A stretch of 64,000 nucleotides of DNA from Roseovarius spongiae (lineage in GTDB: Bacteria > Pseudomonadota > Alphaproteobacteria > Rhodobacterales > Rhodobacteraceae), in assembly GCF_003651245.1 (NCBI RefSeq), contig NZ_RAPE01000002.1, positions 124,001 through 188,000 of the forward strand, in the 5' to 3' direction. Of the stretch, positions 8,591 to 17,587 are shown one piece after another (the first letter of the stretch is position 1; every line of letters begins with the position of its first letter). Made by a program: the position numbers and the translations under genes. Under the pieces are notes generated by a model, which worked only from the letters and a program-made list of their open reading frames with translations, was not told the origin of the DNA and did not search any database.

Positions 8591-9516
8591 GCGATCCGGT
8601 CATCATCACCTGCGCGATCACCGGCTCGATCCACACGCCGTCGATGTCGCCCCATCTGCCCTACGCGGCCGATCACATCGCGGACGAGGCGGTCGCGGCG
8701 GCCGAGGCCGGCGCGGCGATCCTGCATCTGCATGCGCGCGACCCGGAAAACGGCCGCCCGTCCTCGGACCCCGCGCATTGGGACGGGTTCCTGCCGCGGA
8801 TCAAGGCGGAAACGGACGCCGTCATCAACATGACCACCGGCGGCAGCGCCGTGATGAGCCTCGATCAGCGGCTCGCCGCGCCGCTCAAGGCGGAACCGGA
8901 AATGTGCAGCCTCAACATGGGCAGCATGAATTTCGCGCTCTACCCGATGGCCGGAAAGATCGACAAATGGAAATTCGACTGGGAAAAGCCGTTTCTCGAG
9001 AACTCGGATGACCTCGTGTTCAAGAACACGCCGCGCGACATTACCCGCATCCTCAGCGATCTGGGGCAGGCGCGCGGCGCGCGGTTCGAATTCGAGTGTT
9101 ATGATGTCAGTCACCTGCACATGTTGCGTCACTTCATGGATCGCGGGCTGGTGCAGGGGCCCGTCTTCCTTCAATTCGTCTTCGGTGTGCTGGGCGGAAT
9201 CGGGCCGGACCCGGACAACCTCGCGCATATGAAGCTGATGGCGGACAAGCTTTTCGGCGATGGCTACATGTTTTCCGTGCTCGCCGCCGGGCGGCACCAG
9301 ATCCCGATGGCCGCGCAGGCCGCGGCGATGGGCGGGCATGTGCGCGTCGGGCTGGAGGACAACCTGATGATTGCGCGCGGAGAGTTGGCGGACTCCAACG
9401 CGCGGCTGGTCGAGGCAATCCGTGCGGAGCTGGACGCGCTGGGCCGCGCCCCCGCCACCCCGGCGCAGGCGCGCGCGATGCTTGGCCTCAAGGGCGCGGA
9501 CGCGACAGCGATATGA
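8587..9516 (+). CDS. BKACE (DUF849) beta-keto acid cleavage enzyme, copy 1
   Basis: A 309-residue member of the 3-keto-5-aminohexanoate cleavage enzyme family. These zinc enzymes convert a beta-keto acid plus acetyl-CoA into acetoacetate and a new CoA ester. The zinc-binding HLH lies at residues 47-49 in ILHLHARD. The conserved C-terminal RVGLED segment gives R253, E257 and D258, matching the Arg/Glu/Asp positions of characterised members. The start overlaps the aminotransferase stop by four bases and the stop overlaps the acetyltransferase start. It is the first of three paralogues in this window, with a full set of the catalytic residues I can recognise. Confidence 0.9.
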   Translation: MSDPVIITCAITGSIHTPSMSPHLPYAADHIADEAVAAAEAGAAILHLHARDPENGRPSSDPAHWDGFLPRIKAETDAVINMTTGGSAVMSLDQRLAAPLKAEPEMCSLNMGSMNFALYPMAGKIDKWKFDWEKPFLENSDDLVFKNTPRDITRILSDLGQARGARFEFECYDVSHLHMLRHFMDRGLVQGPVFLQFVFGVLGGIGPDPDNLAHMKLMADKLFGDGYMFSVLAAGRHQIPMAAQAAAMGGHVRVGLEDNLMIARGELADSNARLVEAIRAELDALGRAPATPAQARAMLGLKGADATAI

Positions 9517-9998
9517 CCGAGCTGCGCTTCCGCCTCGCCGAGCGCGCGGACGCCGCCCGCCTCAACGCGGCGCTGGCGCAGCTTTCGGACGCGCTGAACG
9601 ATCCGCACCGCGCGACGGATGACGACCTTGCGCGCGCCGGCTGGGGCGCGAATCCCGTCTTTCGCGCGATCCTCGCCGAAGACGCGGATGGCGAGGTGGC
9701 GGGCGCGGCGCTCTATTCGCCGTTGATGTCGACCTCGCGGGGGATGACGATGGTCTTTGTCTCGGATCTCTGGCTGGCGCCCGCGCGGCGCGGTTCGGGG
9801 CTGGGCCGCCGCCTGCTTGGCGCGGTCTGTCGCGACGCCCGCGCCGCCTGGGGCGCGCAGGCGATCAAGCTCGCCGTCTATCACAGCAGCGAAGGCGCGC
9901 GCGCCTTCTATGACCGGCTCGGGTTCCGCCCCGCTTCGGGCGCCACCGAGATGGTGCTCGACCCGGAGAAGTGCAAGGCATTGGAGGCAAACGGATGA
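9513..9998 (+). CDS. GNAT family N-acetyltransferase
   Basis: A 161-residue GNAT protein. The acetyl-CoA pyrophosphate-binding loop is seen as RRGSGLGRRLL, followed by the C-terminal YDRLGFRP motif. The position, ATGA-coupled between BKACE and an acetylpolyamine-type deacetylase gene, suggests a small-molecule substrate. Acetylation of a terminal amine, such as that of beta-lysine or a diamine, would fit the neighbouring enzymes. A protein or polyamine acetyltransferase remains possible. Confidence 0.87.
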   Translation: MTELRFRLAERADAARLNAALAQLSDALNDPHRATDDDLARAGWGANPVFRAILAEDADGEVAGAALYSPLMSTSRGMTMVFVSDLWLAPARRGSGLGRRLLGAVCRDARAAWGAQAIKLAVYHSSEGARAFYDRLGFRPASGATEMVLDPEKCKALEANG

Positions 9999-11014
9999 AA
10001 GGCTATTTCGACGACCGGCAATGGGCGCATGATCCGCAGAACTTCATGGCCAACGGCGCGCTTCTGCCCAACCCCGAACAGCCGCGCCGGATCGAGATCC
10101 TGAAGGCCGGGGCCGAGGCGGCGGGCTGCGTCTTCGAGACGCCGAAGGACGCCGGGCTGGGGCCTGTCGCGGCGATCCATACGGCCGAGTATCTCACCTT
10201 CCTGCGCAACATCTACACCCGCTGGCGGCGGATCGAGGGCGCGGGCGACGAGGTGATCCCCAACATCCACCCCGCCAACCGCACCGACGGCTATCCGAAA
10301 TCCGCCGTCGGGCAGGCCGGCTGGCACCAAGCAGACACCGCCTGTCCCATCGCCGAAGGCACGTGGGAGGCCGCCTACTGGTCCGCGCAGAGCGCCATCG
10401 CGGGGGCCGATCACGTCGCCTCGGGCAGTTCCGCCTACGCGCTGTCGCGCCCGCCGGGGCATCACGCGTTTGCCGACCTCGCCGGCGGCTTCTGCTTTCT
10501 CAACAACAGCGCCATCGCTGCGCAGCGCCTGCGCAGCAAGGGGCTGCGCGCCGCGATCGTGGATGTGGACGTGCATCACGGCAACGGCACGCAGGGCATC
10601 TTCTACGCGCGCGGCGACGTGCTTACCGTGTCGATCCACGCCGACCCGGCGCGGTTCTACCCGTTCTTCTGGGGCCACGCGCAGGAACGCGGGGAGGGCG
10701 CGGGGCTGGGCGCGAACCTGAACCTCGCGCTGCCGCGCGGCACGGATGACGCGGCGTTCCTCGCCGCGCTCGACACCGCGCTCAAGCGGGTCGACGGCTT
10801 CGGCGCGGAGGTGATCGTCGTGGCGCTGGGGCTTGACGCCTCCGTCGATGATCCGTTCAAGGGGTTCGCGGTCACGCAGGACGGATTCGCGCGCATCGGC
10901 GCCGCTTTCGCGAAGACCGGGTTGCCGGCTCTCTTCGTGCAGGAGGGCGGGTATGTGTCGGACACGCTGGGCGCGAACCTGACGCGCGCGCTGGAAGGAT
11001 TCGGTGGAATATGA
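9995..11014 (+). CDS. Histone deacetylase-family amidohydrolase (acetylpolyamine amidohydrolase-like)
   Basis: A 339-residue member of the arginase/deacetylase fold. The tandem catalytic histidines are in RPPGHHAF. The zinc ligands are in DVDVHHGNGTQ and LGLDASVDDP. A candidate catalytic tyrosine is in QEGGYVSD. This arrangement matches bacterial acetylpolyamine amidohydrolases, which remove acetyl groups from N-acetylated amines. The start at 9995 overlaps the acetyltransferase stop by four bases; a longer frame adds eight residues without support. Having both an acetyltransferase and a deacetylase in one operon argues for a temporary protecting acetyl group. The product would be a free amino acid or amine such as 4-aminobutyrate. 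Confidence 0.88.
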   Translation: MKGYFDDRQWAHDPQNFMANGALLPNPEQPRRIEILKAGAEAAGCVFETPKDAGLGPVAAIHTAEYLTFLRNIYTRWRRIEGAGDEVIPNIHPANRTDGYPKSAVGQAGWHQADTACPIAEGTWEAAYWSAQSAIAGADHVASGSSAYALSRPPGHHAFADLAGGFCFLNNSAIAAQRLRSKGLRAAIVDVDVHHGNGTQGIFYARGDVLTVSIHADPARFYPFFWGHAQERGEGAGLGANLNLALPRGTDDAAFLAALDTALKRVDGFGAEVIVVALGLDASVDDPFKGFAVTQDGFARIGAAFAKTGLPALFVQEGGYVSDTLGANLTRALEGFGGI

Positions 11015-12111
11015 CTAGACATAATGCGGACGTGATCGTCATCGGCGGCGGCATCGCGGGGGCGAGCGCGGCGGCCGAAATCGCCGCGGACCGCGAGGTG
11101 CTCCTGCTCGAGTCCGAGCCGCATCTGGGCTATCATTCGACGGGACGCTCGGCGGCGATCTTCATCCGCAATTACGGCAACGCCACGCTGCGCGCGCTCA
11201 ACGCGCTGGCCGCGCCGGTCTTTGACGATCCCGGCGAGATCGCCGACGGCCCGCTGCTGTCGCCGCGCGGCGAATTGCTGCTGGCCGCCGAGGACGAGCT
11301 CGACGCGCTCGAGGATTATGCCGACGGAGCGGAGGGGCTGGAACGGCTGAGCGCGGCCGAGGCGTGCGACCTGGTGCCGATCCTGCGCCCCGACCCGATC
11401 GCGGCGGCGGTGTATGAGAGTGACGCGCAGAATATCGACGTGGACCTGCTGTTGCAGGGCTATACGCGGCTGCTGAAGGCGCGCGGCGGGCGCATCGTCA
11501 CCGGGGCGCCGGTCACCGCGCTGCGGCGCGAGGGCGGCGCCTGGCATGTCACGGCGGGGGGCGAAGACCATGCCGCGCCGCTGATCGTCAACGCCGCCGG
11601 GGCCTGGGCGGGACGTCTGGCCGGGATGGCCGGGGCAGCGCCGATCACGCTCACGCCCAAGCGGCGCTCGGCGGCGTTGCTGCCCGCGCCCGAGGAGCGC
11701 GACATCGACGCCTGGCCGCTGTTCGGAGGCGTGGTGGAAAACTGGTACGCCAAGCCCGACGCGGGCAAGCTGATGGTCAGCCCCGCCGACGCCGACCCGG
11801 TGGAGCCGCATGACGCCTGGCCCGACGACATGGTGCTGGCCGAGGGGCTGCACCGCTATGAATGCGCCGTCACGGTCCCGGTCACGCGGGTCGAGCGCAG
11901 CTGGGCCGGGCTGCGCACCTTCGCGCCCGACGCAAGCCCGGTGGTGGGCTTTGATTCGCGCGTCGACGGGTTCCTGTGGCTGGCCGGGCAGGGCGGCTAC
12001 GGGGTGCAGACGGCGCCGGCGCTGGCGCGCATCGCCGCGGGGCTGGTCGCGGGCGCGGCGCCGGTGGACGAAACCCTGCTGACCGCGCTCGCCCCGCAGC
12101 GGTTCGATTAG
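11011..12111 (+). CDS. FAD-dependent amine/amino-acid oxidoreductase (DAO family)
   Basis: A 366-residue flavoprotein. The dinucleotide-binding motif GGGIAGASAAAEIA sits near the N-terminus (about residues 10-24), followed by an acidic residue in LLLES. The GYHSTGRSAA segment is typical of the DadA/glycine-oxidase/glutamylputrescine-oxidase branch. A second FAD contact, WLAGQGGYGVQTAPA, lies near the C-terminus. It is the last gene of the operon, starting within the deacetylase stop (ATGA). It probably oxidises an amino group of a pathway intermediate or product. Which one is unknown. Confidence 0.85.
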   Translation: MTRHNADVIVIGGGIAGASAAAEIAADREVLLLESEPHLGYHSTGRSAAIFIRNYGNATLRALNALAAPVFDDPGEIADGPLLSPRGELLLAAEDELDALEDYADGAEGLERLSAAEACDLVPILRPDPIAAAVYESDAQNIDVDLLLQGYTRLLKARGGRIVTGAPVTALRREGGAWHVTAGGEDHAAPLIVNAAGAWAGRLAGMAGAAPITLTPKRRSAALLPAPEERDIDAWPLFGGVVENWYAKPDAGKLMVSPADADPVEPHDAWPDDMVLAEGLHRYECAVTVPVTRVERSWAGLRTFAPDASPVVGFDSRVDGFLWLAGQGGYGVQTAPALARIAAGLVAGAAPVDETLLTALAPQRFD

Positions 12112-12114
12112 ATT

Positions 12115-12150
12115 TTCTTGCCTCCAGCGGGGATATTCGGGGCAAGAAGA
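12115..12150 (+). repeat. Intergenic palindromic repeat, copy 1
   Basis: TTCTTGCC at 12115-12122 pairs with GGCAAGAA at 12141-12148 around the sequence TCCAGCGGGGATATTCGG. The whole element resembles an intergenic repeat common in Rhodobacteraceae genomes. A second, inverted and diverged copy lies at 36602-36631. Here it sits four bases after the last gene of the nine-gene operon and may act as its 3' end structure. Confidence 0.5.
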
Positions 12151-12302
12151 AGTACCGGCGGGGCCCCATACGAGGCCCGTCGCGGTGCGCCGCGTCGGGG
12201 CCGAATTGATAGTTTTCTGATGTTTTGGCCGGTTTCGCTTGAGCCTGCGCGCCGTTTGTCACACAACGGACGGAACTTTGCGCGCCACAGCCGGAGACGC
12301 CC

Positions 12303-15179
12303 TTGTCCCTTTTCCTGATCGTCGCCCTGCCGTTTCTTGGCGCGCTCCTGCCGGGGCTGATGAATTCGGCCGGCCGCCAGGCCTGCGCGGGGGTCACGTT
12401 CATGGTCTCGCTGCTGGCGATGGTGGGGCTTCTGTCGCATCTTCCGGCGGTTCTTGCGGGCGAGGTTCTGACGGCGCGGATCGCGTGGCTGCCGCTTCTG
12501 GGGCTGAACATGAACCTGATGCTCGACGGGCTGGGGTTCTTCTTTGCCGCGCTGATCCTCGGGATCGGCCTGCTGATCATCGCCTATGCGCGCTTCTATC
12601 TCTCGCGCGACGACCACATGGGCGAGTTCTTCACCTACCTGCTGCTGTTCCAGGGCGCGATGGTGGGGATCGTTCTCAGCGACAACATCCTGCTTTTGCT
12701 GGTGTTCTGGGAGCTGACGTCGCTGTCGTCCTTCCTGCTGATCGGCTACTGGAAGCACCTGCCGGACGGGCGGCAGGGCGCGCGGATGGCGCTGGTGGTG
12801 ACGGGCATGGGGGGGCTTGCGATGATCGCGGGGATGCTGATCCTCGGGCAGATCGCGGGCAGTTACGACCTGAGCGTGATCCTGCAACATCGCGACCTGA
12901 TCCAGGCCGACCCGCTATATCTGCCGGCGCTGATCCTGATCCTGCTGGGCTGTTTCACGAAATCCGCGCAGTTCCCGTTCCATTTCTGGCTGCCGCACGC
13001 CATGGCGGCGCCCACCCCGGTTTCCGCTTACCTGCATTCGGCGACGATGGTGAAGGCGGGCATTTTCCTGATGGCGCGGTTGTGGCCGGTGCTGTCGGGC
13101 ACGCCGGAGTGGTTCATGATCGTGACCACGGCGGGTCTTGTCACGATGGTGCTGGGCGCCGTGATCGCGCTGTTCAAGCATGACCTGAAGGCGCTGCTGG
13201 CGTTTTCGACCGTGAGCCATCTTGGCCTCATCACCATGTTGCTGGGCACCGGCACGGCGTTCGGTGCGCTGGCGGCGATGTTCCACATCCTCAACCACGC
13301 GACCTTCAAGGCGGCGCTCTTCATGTGCGCGGGAATTGTCGATCACGCGGTGCATACGCGCGATATCCGCCGTCTTGGCGGGTTGCGGCGCATGATGCCG
13401 ATCACCTTCGTCCTCGCCACGCTGGGGGCGCTGTCGATGGCGGGCGTGCCGCTGCTCAACGGGTTCCTGAGCAAGGAGATGATGCTCGAGGAGGCGCTGC
13501 ACACCACGCTGTTCGGCCTGCCCTGGCTCGTGCCGGTGCTGGCAGTGATCGGGTCGCTCTTTTCGGCCGCCTACTGTTTCCGGCTGATCGCGCATACCTT
13601 CCTTGGCCCTGAGCACCGCAATCACGCCGCCGAGCCGCACGATCCGGGCGCCGGGATGTGGCTGCCGCCCGCGATCCTGATCGTGCCCGTGGTGGCGATC
13701 GGCGTCGCGCCGTTCCTCGCCGAGCCGTTCATCAAGCTGGTGACGGATTCGGTCCTTGGCGGCGCGGTCGAGGCGTCGAACGCGCATTTCAAGATCTGGC
13801 ACGGTCTGGTTCCGGCGCTCTGGCTGTCGATCCTGGCAGTCGCCGGGGCGCTGGTGCTGCTGTGGCTCTACGCGCCGGCGCTCGAACTCTGGGACCGCGC
13901 GCCGCGCCCCGAGGCGAAGGCGATCTTTCACCGCGTCATCCGCTGGTCCGTCGCGGCCGCGCGCGCCGTCATGGAGCCGCTGCATGACGGATCGTTCAGC
14001 CGCTACGGCGCGATCATGGCGCTGTTCACCGTGGCGGCGGGCGTCTATGCGTGGAGCACCGGGACCGTCGCCGCGCCGACGCGCGAGATGCAGCCGGCGG
14101 GGGCGGTGGCGACCGCGGGCTGGGCGATGCTGGTGGCGGCGACCATCAGCATGGTTTTCCTGCACCGCAACCGCCTGTTGTCGCTGATCCTTATCGCCAT
14201 CGTCGGGCTGATGGTGTCGATCGGGTTCGTCTATCTCAGCGCGCCGGACCTGGCCATGACGCAGATCACCGTCGAGGTGGTGACGATCATCCTGCTGCTT
14301 CTCGCGCTCAACTTCCTGCCCAATCGCACGCCGAAGGAAAGCGGCGCGCGGCGTCGCGCGGGCGACATCGTGGTGGCGCTGTCGGCGGGGCTGGCGACGA
14401 TGGGGCTGTCCTGGCATTTCCTGCTGCGCGACGCGGTCGCGCCAAGCCTGTCGGGGTTCCATCTGGAGAACGCCCATGACGGCGGCGGCGGCGACAACGT
14501 CGTGAACGTGATCCTCGTGGATTTCCGGGGTTTTGACACTTACGGCGAGATCATCGTGCTGGGCATCGCCGCGCTGCTGATCTACGCCCTGACCGAGACG
14601 CTGCTGGGCGGGCGCGTGCGCGCGAGGCTGCTCAACCGCAAGCCGGACCAGCCGCGGGCGGGCGACATGCACCCCACCATGATGGTGGTGCTGACGCGGG
14701 TGATCATGCCGGTGGTGCTTTTGATCGGGTTCTACATCTTCCTGCGCGGCCACAATGAGCCGGGCGGCGGGTTCATCGCCGGGCTGATCGTGTCGATCGC
14801 CGTGGTCATGCAATACATGGCGAGCGGGTTCGCATGGGCGGCGGCGCGGCAGCGCTATCCCTATCACGGGATCATCGGCGCGGGCGTGCTGGTGGCCGGG
14901 CTCACCGGCATCGGGTCGTGGTTCGTGGGCAAGCCGTTCCTGACCTCGGATTTCACCTATGTGCGCATCCCGCCCTTCGAGAAGTTCGAGCTGGCCACCG
15001 CTGCGCTGTTCGACCTTGGCGTGTTCCTTGCGGTGCTGGGCGCGGTGATGCTGTCGCTCGAGAGCTTCTCGCGGCTGGCGCGGCGCGCGCATGAGCCCGA
15101 GAGCGATCACCCGATGGACGTCGACCCGTCACGGGACGATCCGCCCTCCGCCCCGGCGCCGGCAAGAGGGGAGGTCTGA
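12303..15179 (+). CDS. mrpA: Mrp/Pha monovalent cation/H+ antiporter, fused subunits A and B
   Basis: A 958-residue membrane protein starting at TTG, with a GGAG ribosome site about ten bases upstream and no better start. Residues 1 to about 775 are the NuoL-like MrpA part. It has the conserved glutamate E137 in VFWELTSLSSF, lysines K220 and K251, and H245 in the proton path. M789 begins an MrpB-like domain (MHPTMMVVLTRVIMP, then GHNEPGGGFIAGL). Subunits A and B are fused in many alphaproteobacteria, as in the Rhizobium pha system. It is the first of six genes for a Na+ or K+/H+ antiporter complex in the cytoplasmic membrane, used in pH and salt homeostasis. Confidence 0.93.
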   Translation: MSLFLIVALPFLGALLPGLMNSAGRQACAGVTFMVSLLAMVGLLSHLPAVLAGEVLTARIAWLPLLGLNMNLMLDGLGFFFAALILGIGLLIIAYARFYLSRDDHMGEFFTYLLLFQGAMVGIVLSDNILLLLVFWELTSLSSFLLIGYWKHLPDGRQGARMALVVTGMGGLAMIAGMLILGQIAGSYDLSVILQHRDLIQADPLYLPALILILLGCFTKSAQFPFHFWLPHAMAAPTPVSAYLHSATMVKAGIFLMARLWPVLSGTPEWFMIVTTAGLVTMVLGAVIALFKHDLKALLAFSTVSHLGLITMLLGTGTAFGALAAMFHILNHATFKAALFMCAGIVDHAVHTRDIRRLGGLRRMMPITFVLATLGALSMAGVPLLNGFLSKEMMLEEALHTTLFGLPWLVPVLAVIGSLFSAAYCFRLIAHTFLGPEHRNHAAEPHDPGAGMWLPPAILIVPVVAIGVAPFLAEPFIKLVTDSVLGGAVEASNAHFKIWHGLVPALWLSILAVAGALVLLWLYAPALELWDRAPRPEAKAIFHRVIRWSVAAARAVMEPLHDGSFSRYGAIMALFTVAAGVYAWSTGTVAAPTREMQPAGAVATAGWAMLVAATISMVFLHRNRLLSLILIAIVGLMVSIGFVYLSAPDLAMTQITVEVVTIILLLLALNFLPNRTPKESGARRRAGDIVVALSAGLATMGLSWHFLLRDAVAPSLSGFHLENAHDGGGGDNVVNVILVDFRGFDTYGEIIVLGIAALLIYALTETLLGGRVRARLLNRKPDQPRAGDMHPTMMVVLTRVIMPVVLLIGFYIFLRGHNEPGGGFIAGLIVSIAVVMQYMASGFAWAAARQRYPYHGIIGAGVLVAGLTGIGSWFVGKPFLTSDFTYVRIPPFEKFELATAALFDLGVFLAVLGAVMLSLESFSRLARRAHEPESDHPMDVDPSRDDPPSAPAPARGEV

Positions 15180-15181
15180 GC

Positions 15182-15538
15182 ATGGAGTTTCTCGTCGCGT
15201 CGGCCATCGGCGTTCTGACCGCCGCGGGCGTCTACATGGTGCTGCGGTTGCGGACCTTTCCGGTGATCATGGGCATGTCGCTGCTGACCTACGCGGTCAA
15301 CGTGTTCCTGTTCGCCTCCGGGCGGTTGACCATCGGCGCGCCGCCGATCTTGATGAAGGGCGTCGAGAGCTATACCGACCCGCTGCCGCAGGCGCTGGTG
15401 CTGACGGCGATCGTGATCTCGTTCGGCATGACGGCGGTCGTTGTGATGATCGCGCTCGGGGCTTACCTGGGCGCGGATGACGACTATGTGAACGACCCGC
15501 CCGAGGTCGGCGCCGAGACCGGGGAAGATCCGCGATGA
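15182..15538 (+). CDS. mrpC: Mrp antiporter subunit C
   Basis: A 118-residue protein with three transmembrane helices, homologous to the NuoK subunit of complex I. The helix containing MSLLTYAVNVFLFASG and the QALVLTAIVISFGMTAVV segment are typical of MrpC/PhaC. The start follows the fused AB gene by two bases, with GAGG upstream. Its end overlaps the subunit D start by four bases. Confidence 0.93.
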   Translation: MEFLVASAIGVLTAAGVYMVLRLRTFPVIMGMSLLTYAVNVFLFASGRLTIGAPPILMKGVESYTDPLPQALVLTAIVISFGMTAVVVMIALGAYLGADDDYVNDPPEVGAETGEDPR

Positions 15539-17085
15539 ATCACTGGATCGTTTTGCCCGTCGTGCTGCCCGCGATCTTGGCGCCGTTCATCGTGCTGGCC
15601 GCGCGCTATCACATCGGCATTCAGCGGGCGGTGTCGATTGCGGGCATTTCCGCGCTGATCGCCATCGCGGCGGGGCTGGCGTGGCAGGCGTCGGACGGGA
15701 CGATCACGCTCTACCGGCTGAGCGACTGGGCCGCGCCCTTCGGGATCGTGGTGGTGGCGGACCGGCTTTCGACGCTGATGGTGCTGCTGACGGCGGTGCT
15801 GGCTCTGCTGGTGATGCTGCACGCCATCGGATCGGGCTGGGACACGCGGGGGCGGCATTTCCATGCGCTCTACCAGTTTCAGCTGATGGGGCTGATGGGG
15901 GCGTTCCTGACTGGCGACCTCTTCAACCTGTTCGTGTTCTTCGAGGTGCTGCTGATCGCGTCCTACGGGCTGATGATCCATTCGGGCGGCCATGTGCGGC
16001 TGCGCGCGGGCGTGCAATACGTGCTTTACAACCTGCTGGCGTCGACGCTGTTCCTGTTCGCGCTGGGATCGCTCTATGCGGCGACCGGGTCGCTCAACAT
16101 GGCGGACGTCGCCGAGCGGGTGACGCTGATCGGGGCGGACGCGTCGGCGGGTATCCGGATCGCCGCCGTGCTGCTGTTGCTGGTCTTCGCGATCAAGGCG
16201 GCCATCGTGCCGCTGCATTTCTGGCTGCCGTCGAGCTATGCCGAGGCGCCCGCGCCGGTGGCGGCGCTGTTCGCGATCATGACCAAGGTCGGCGCCTACG
16301 CGATCATCCGGGTCTATACCATCGTCTTCCCGCCCGACCTCGCCGTGACGTCCGGATTGCAGGGCGACTGGCTGCTGCCCGCGGCGCTGGCGACGCTGGC
16401 GATCGGGATGTTCGGGGTGCTGGCGGTGCGCAAGCTCGACCGGCTGGTCGCCTATGCGGTGATCGGGTCGATGGGGATGGTGATGGTGGCGATTTCGCTC
16501 TTCACGCCCGAGAGCATCGCGGCGTCGCTCTATTACATCGTGCATTCGACGCTGACCGCCGCGGCGCTGTTCCTGCTCTGCGACCTCGTGCGCGCGGGGC
16601 GGGCCGACCTCGTGCTGGCGCCGCGGCCGCCGGTCGCGGGCGCGCCGTTGACGGCGGCGCTGTTCTTCGCCGCCGCGATCGCGATGGTCGGCCTGCCGCC
16701 GCTGTCAGGGTTCCTCGGCAAGCTGCTGATCCTCGACGCGGCCTCGGACACGCCGCGGATGGTCTGGGTCTGGGCCGTGGTGCTGAGCATGAGCCTTGTC
16801 GCGCTGGTGGGCTTTTCGCGCGCGGGCAGCATGCTGTTCTGGAAGGCGCGCAGCGTGGAGCAACCCGAAGGAGCGGAGCCGGCCGCGCGCCCCTCGGCGC
16901 TGGCCTATGTCGCGGTGGGCGGGCTGATCGCGCTGCTGGGCGCGCACACGGTGCTTGCCGGGCCGATCCATGACTACATGACCCGGACCGCGGGACAGCT
17001 GTTCTCGTCCGAGCCCTATATCCGCAAGGTTCTGGACACGCCGGGCAAGATGAGCGCACCATCGCCCGGAAAGGAGACGCACTGA
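15535..17085 (+). CDS. mrpD: Mrp antiporter subunit D
   Basis: A 516-residue NuoN/NuoM-like proton-translocating subunit with about 14 helices. The conserved acidic residue lies in LFVFFEVLLIASYGLM. The conserved lysines and histidine are in LHFWLPSSYAEAPAPV and IMTKVGAYAIIR. It starts at ATG overlapping the subunit C stop. Together with MrpA it forms the ion-conducting core of the antiporter. Confidence 0.94.
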   Translation: MNHWIVLPVVLPAILAPFIVLAARYHIGIQRAVSIAGISALIAIAAGLAWQASDGTITLYRLSDWAAPFGIVVVADRLSTLMVLLTAVLALLVMLHAIGSGWDTRGRHFHALYQFQLMGLMGAFLTGDLFNLFVFFEVLLIASYGLMIHSGGHVRLRAGVQYVLYNLLASTLFLFALGSLYAATGSLNMADVAERVTLIGADASAGIRIAAVLLLLVFAIKAAIVPLHFWLPSSYAEAPAPVAALFAIMTKVGAYAIIRVYTIVFPPDLAVTSGLQGDWLLPAALATLAIGMFGVLAVRKLDRLVAYAVIGSMGMVMVAISLFTPESIAASLYYIVHSTLTAAALFLLCDLVRAGRADLVLAPRPPVAGAPLTAALFFAAAIAMVGLPPLSGFLGKLLILDAASDTPRMVWVWAVVLSMSLVALVGFSRAGSMLFWKARSVEQPEGAEPAARPSALAYVAVGGLIALLGAHTVLAGPIHDYMTRTAGQLFSSEPYIRKVLDTPGKMSAPSPGKETH

Positions 17086-17086
17086 C

Positions 17087-17587
17087 ATGAGAGGCGCGTT
17101 ACACTGGCTGTTTCCGCATCCGCTGCTGACGATCCTGCTGGCGGTGGTCTGGTCGCTGCTGCAAAGCGCGTTCACGCCCGGCATGTTCGTCTTCGGCGTG
17201 ATCCTCGGGATCGTCATCCCCAAGATCACCTCGCCGTGGTGGCCCGACGCGCCGCGCAGCTTCCGCATCACGCGCATGATCCCCTATGTCCTGCTGGTGC
17301 TCTGGGATATCATCGTCGCCAACATTCAGGTTGCGTGGATCGTCCTGACCCGGCCCAATGACAAGCTGCGCCCGACCTGGGTCGTCATTCCGCTGGAGTT
17401 GCGCCGCCCGGAGGCGATCACAATTCTCGCGGGGACCATCACGCTGACGCCGGGGACGATTTCGGCGGATCTGTCGAACGAGGGGCACAGCCTGCTGGTG
17501 CACACGCTGGACACCGACGACCCCGAGGGCGTGCGCGACGAGATCAAGCGGAGATACGAGCGCCGCCTGAAGGAGATTTTCCTATGA
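17087..17587 (+). CDS. mrpE: Mrp antiporter subunit E
   Basis: A 166-residue subunit. Two hydrophobic segments in the first half (SLLQSAFTPGMFVFGVILG and MIPYVLLVLWDIIVANIQVA) are followed by a cytoplasmic region with the MrpE motif ITLTPGTISADL. The start follows mrpD by one base. It has no complex I homologue and is needed for assembly of the Mrp complex in systems studied so far. Confidence 0.93.
   Translation: MRGALHWLFPHPLLTILLAVVWSLLQSAFTPGMFVFGVILGIVIPKITSPWWPDAPRSFRITRMIPYVLLVLWDIIVANIQVAWIVLTRPNDKLRPTWVVIPLELRRPEAITILAGTITLTPGTISADLSNEGHSLLVHTLDTDDPEGVRDEIKRRYERRLKEIFL

Noticed and set aside
12915..15110. A 731-residue minus-strand frame opposite the fused MrpAB gene
   Set aside because: His/Arg/Gln-rich antisense composition without hydrophobic segments or motifs; the plus-strand gene is clear.
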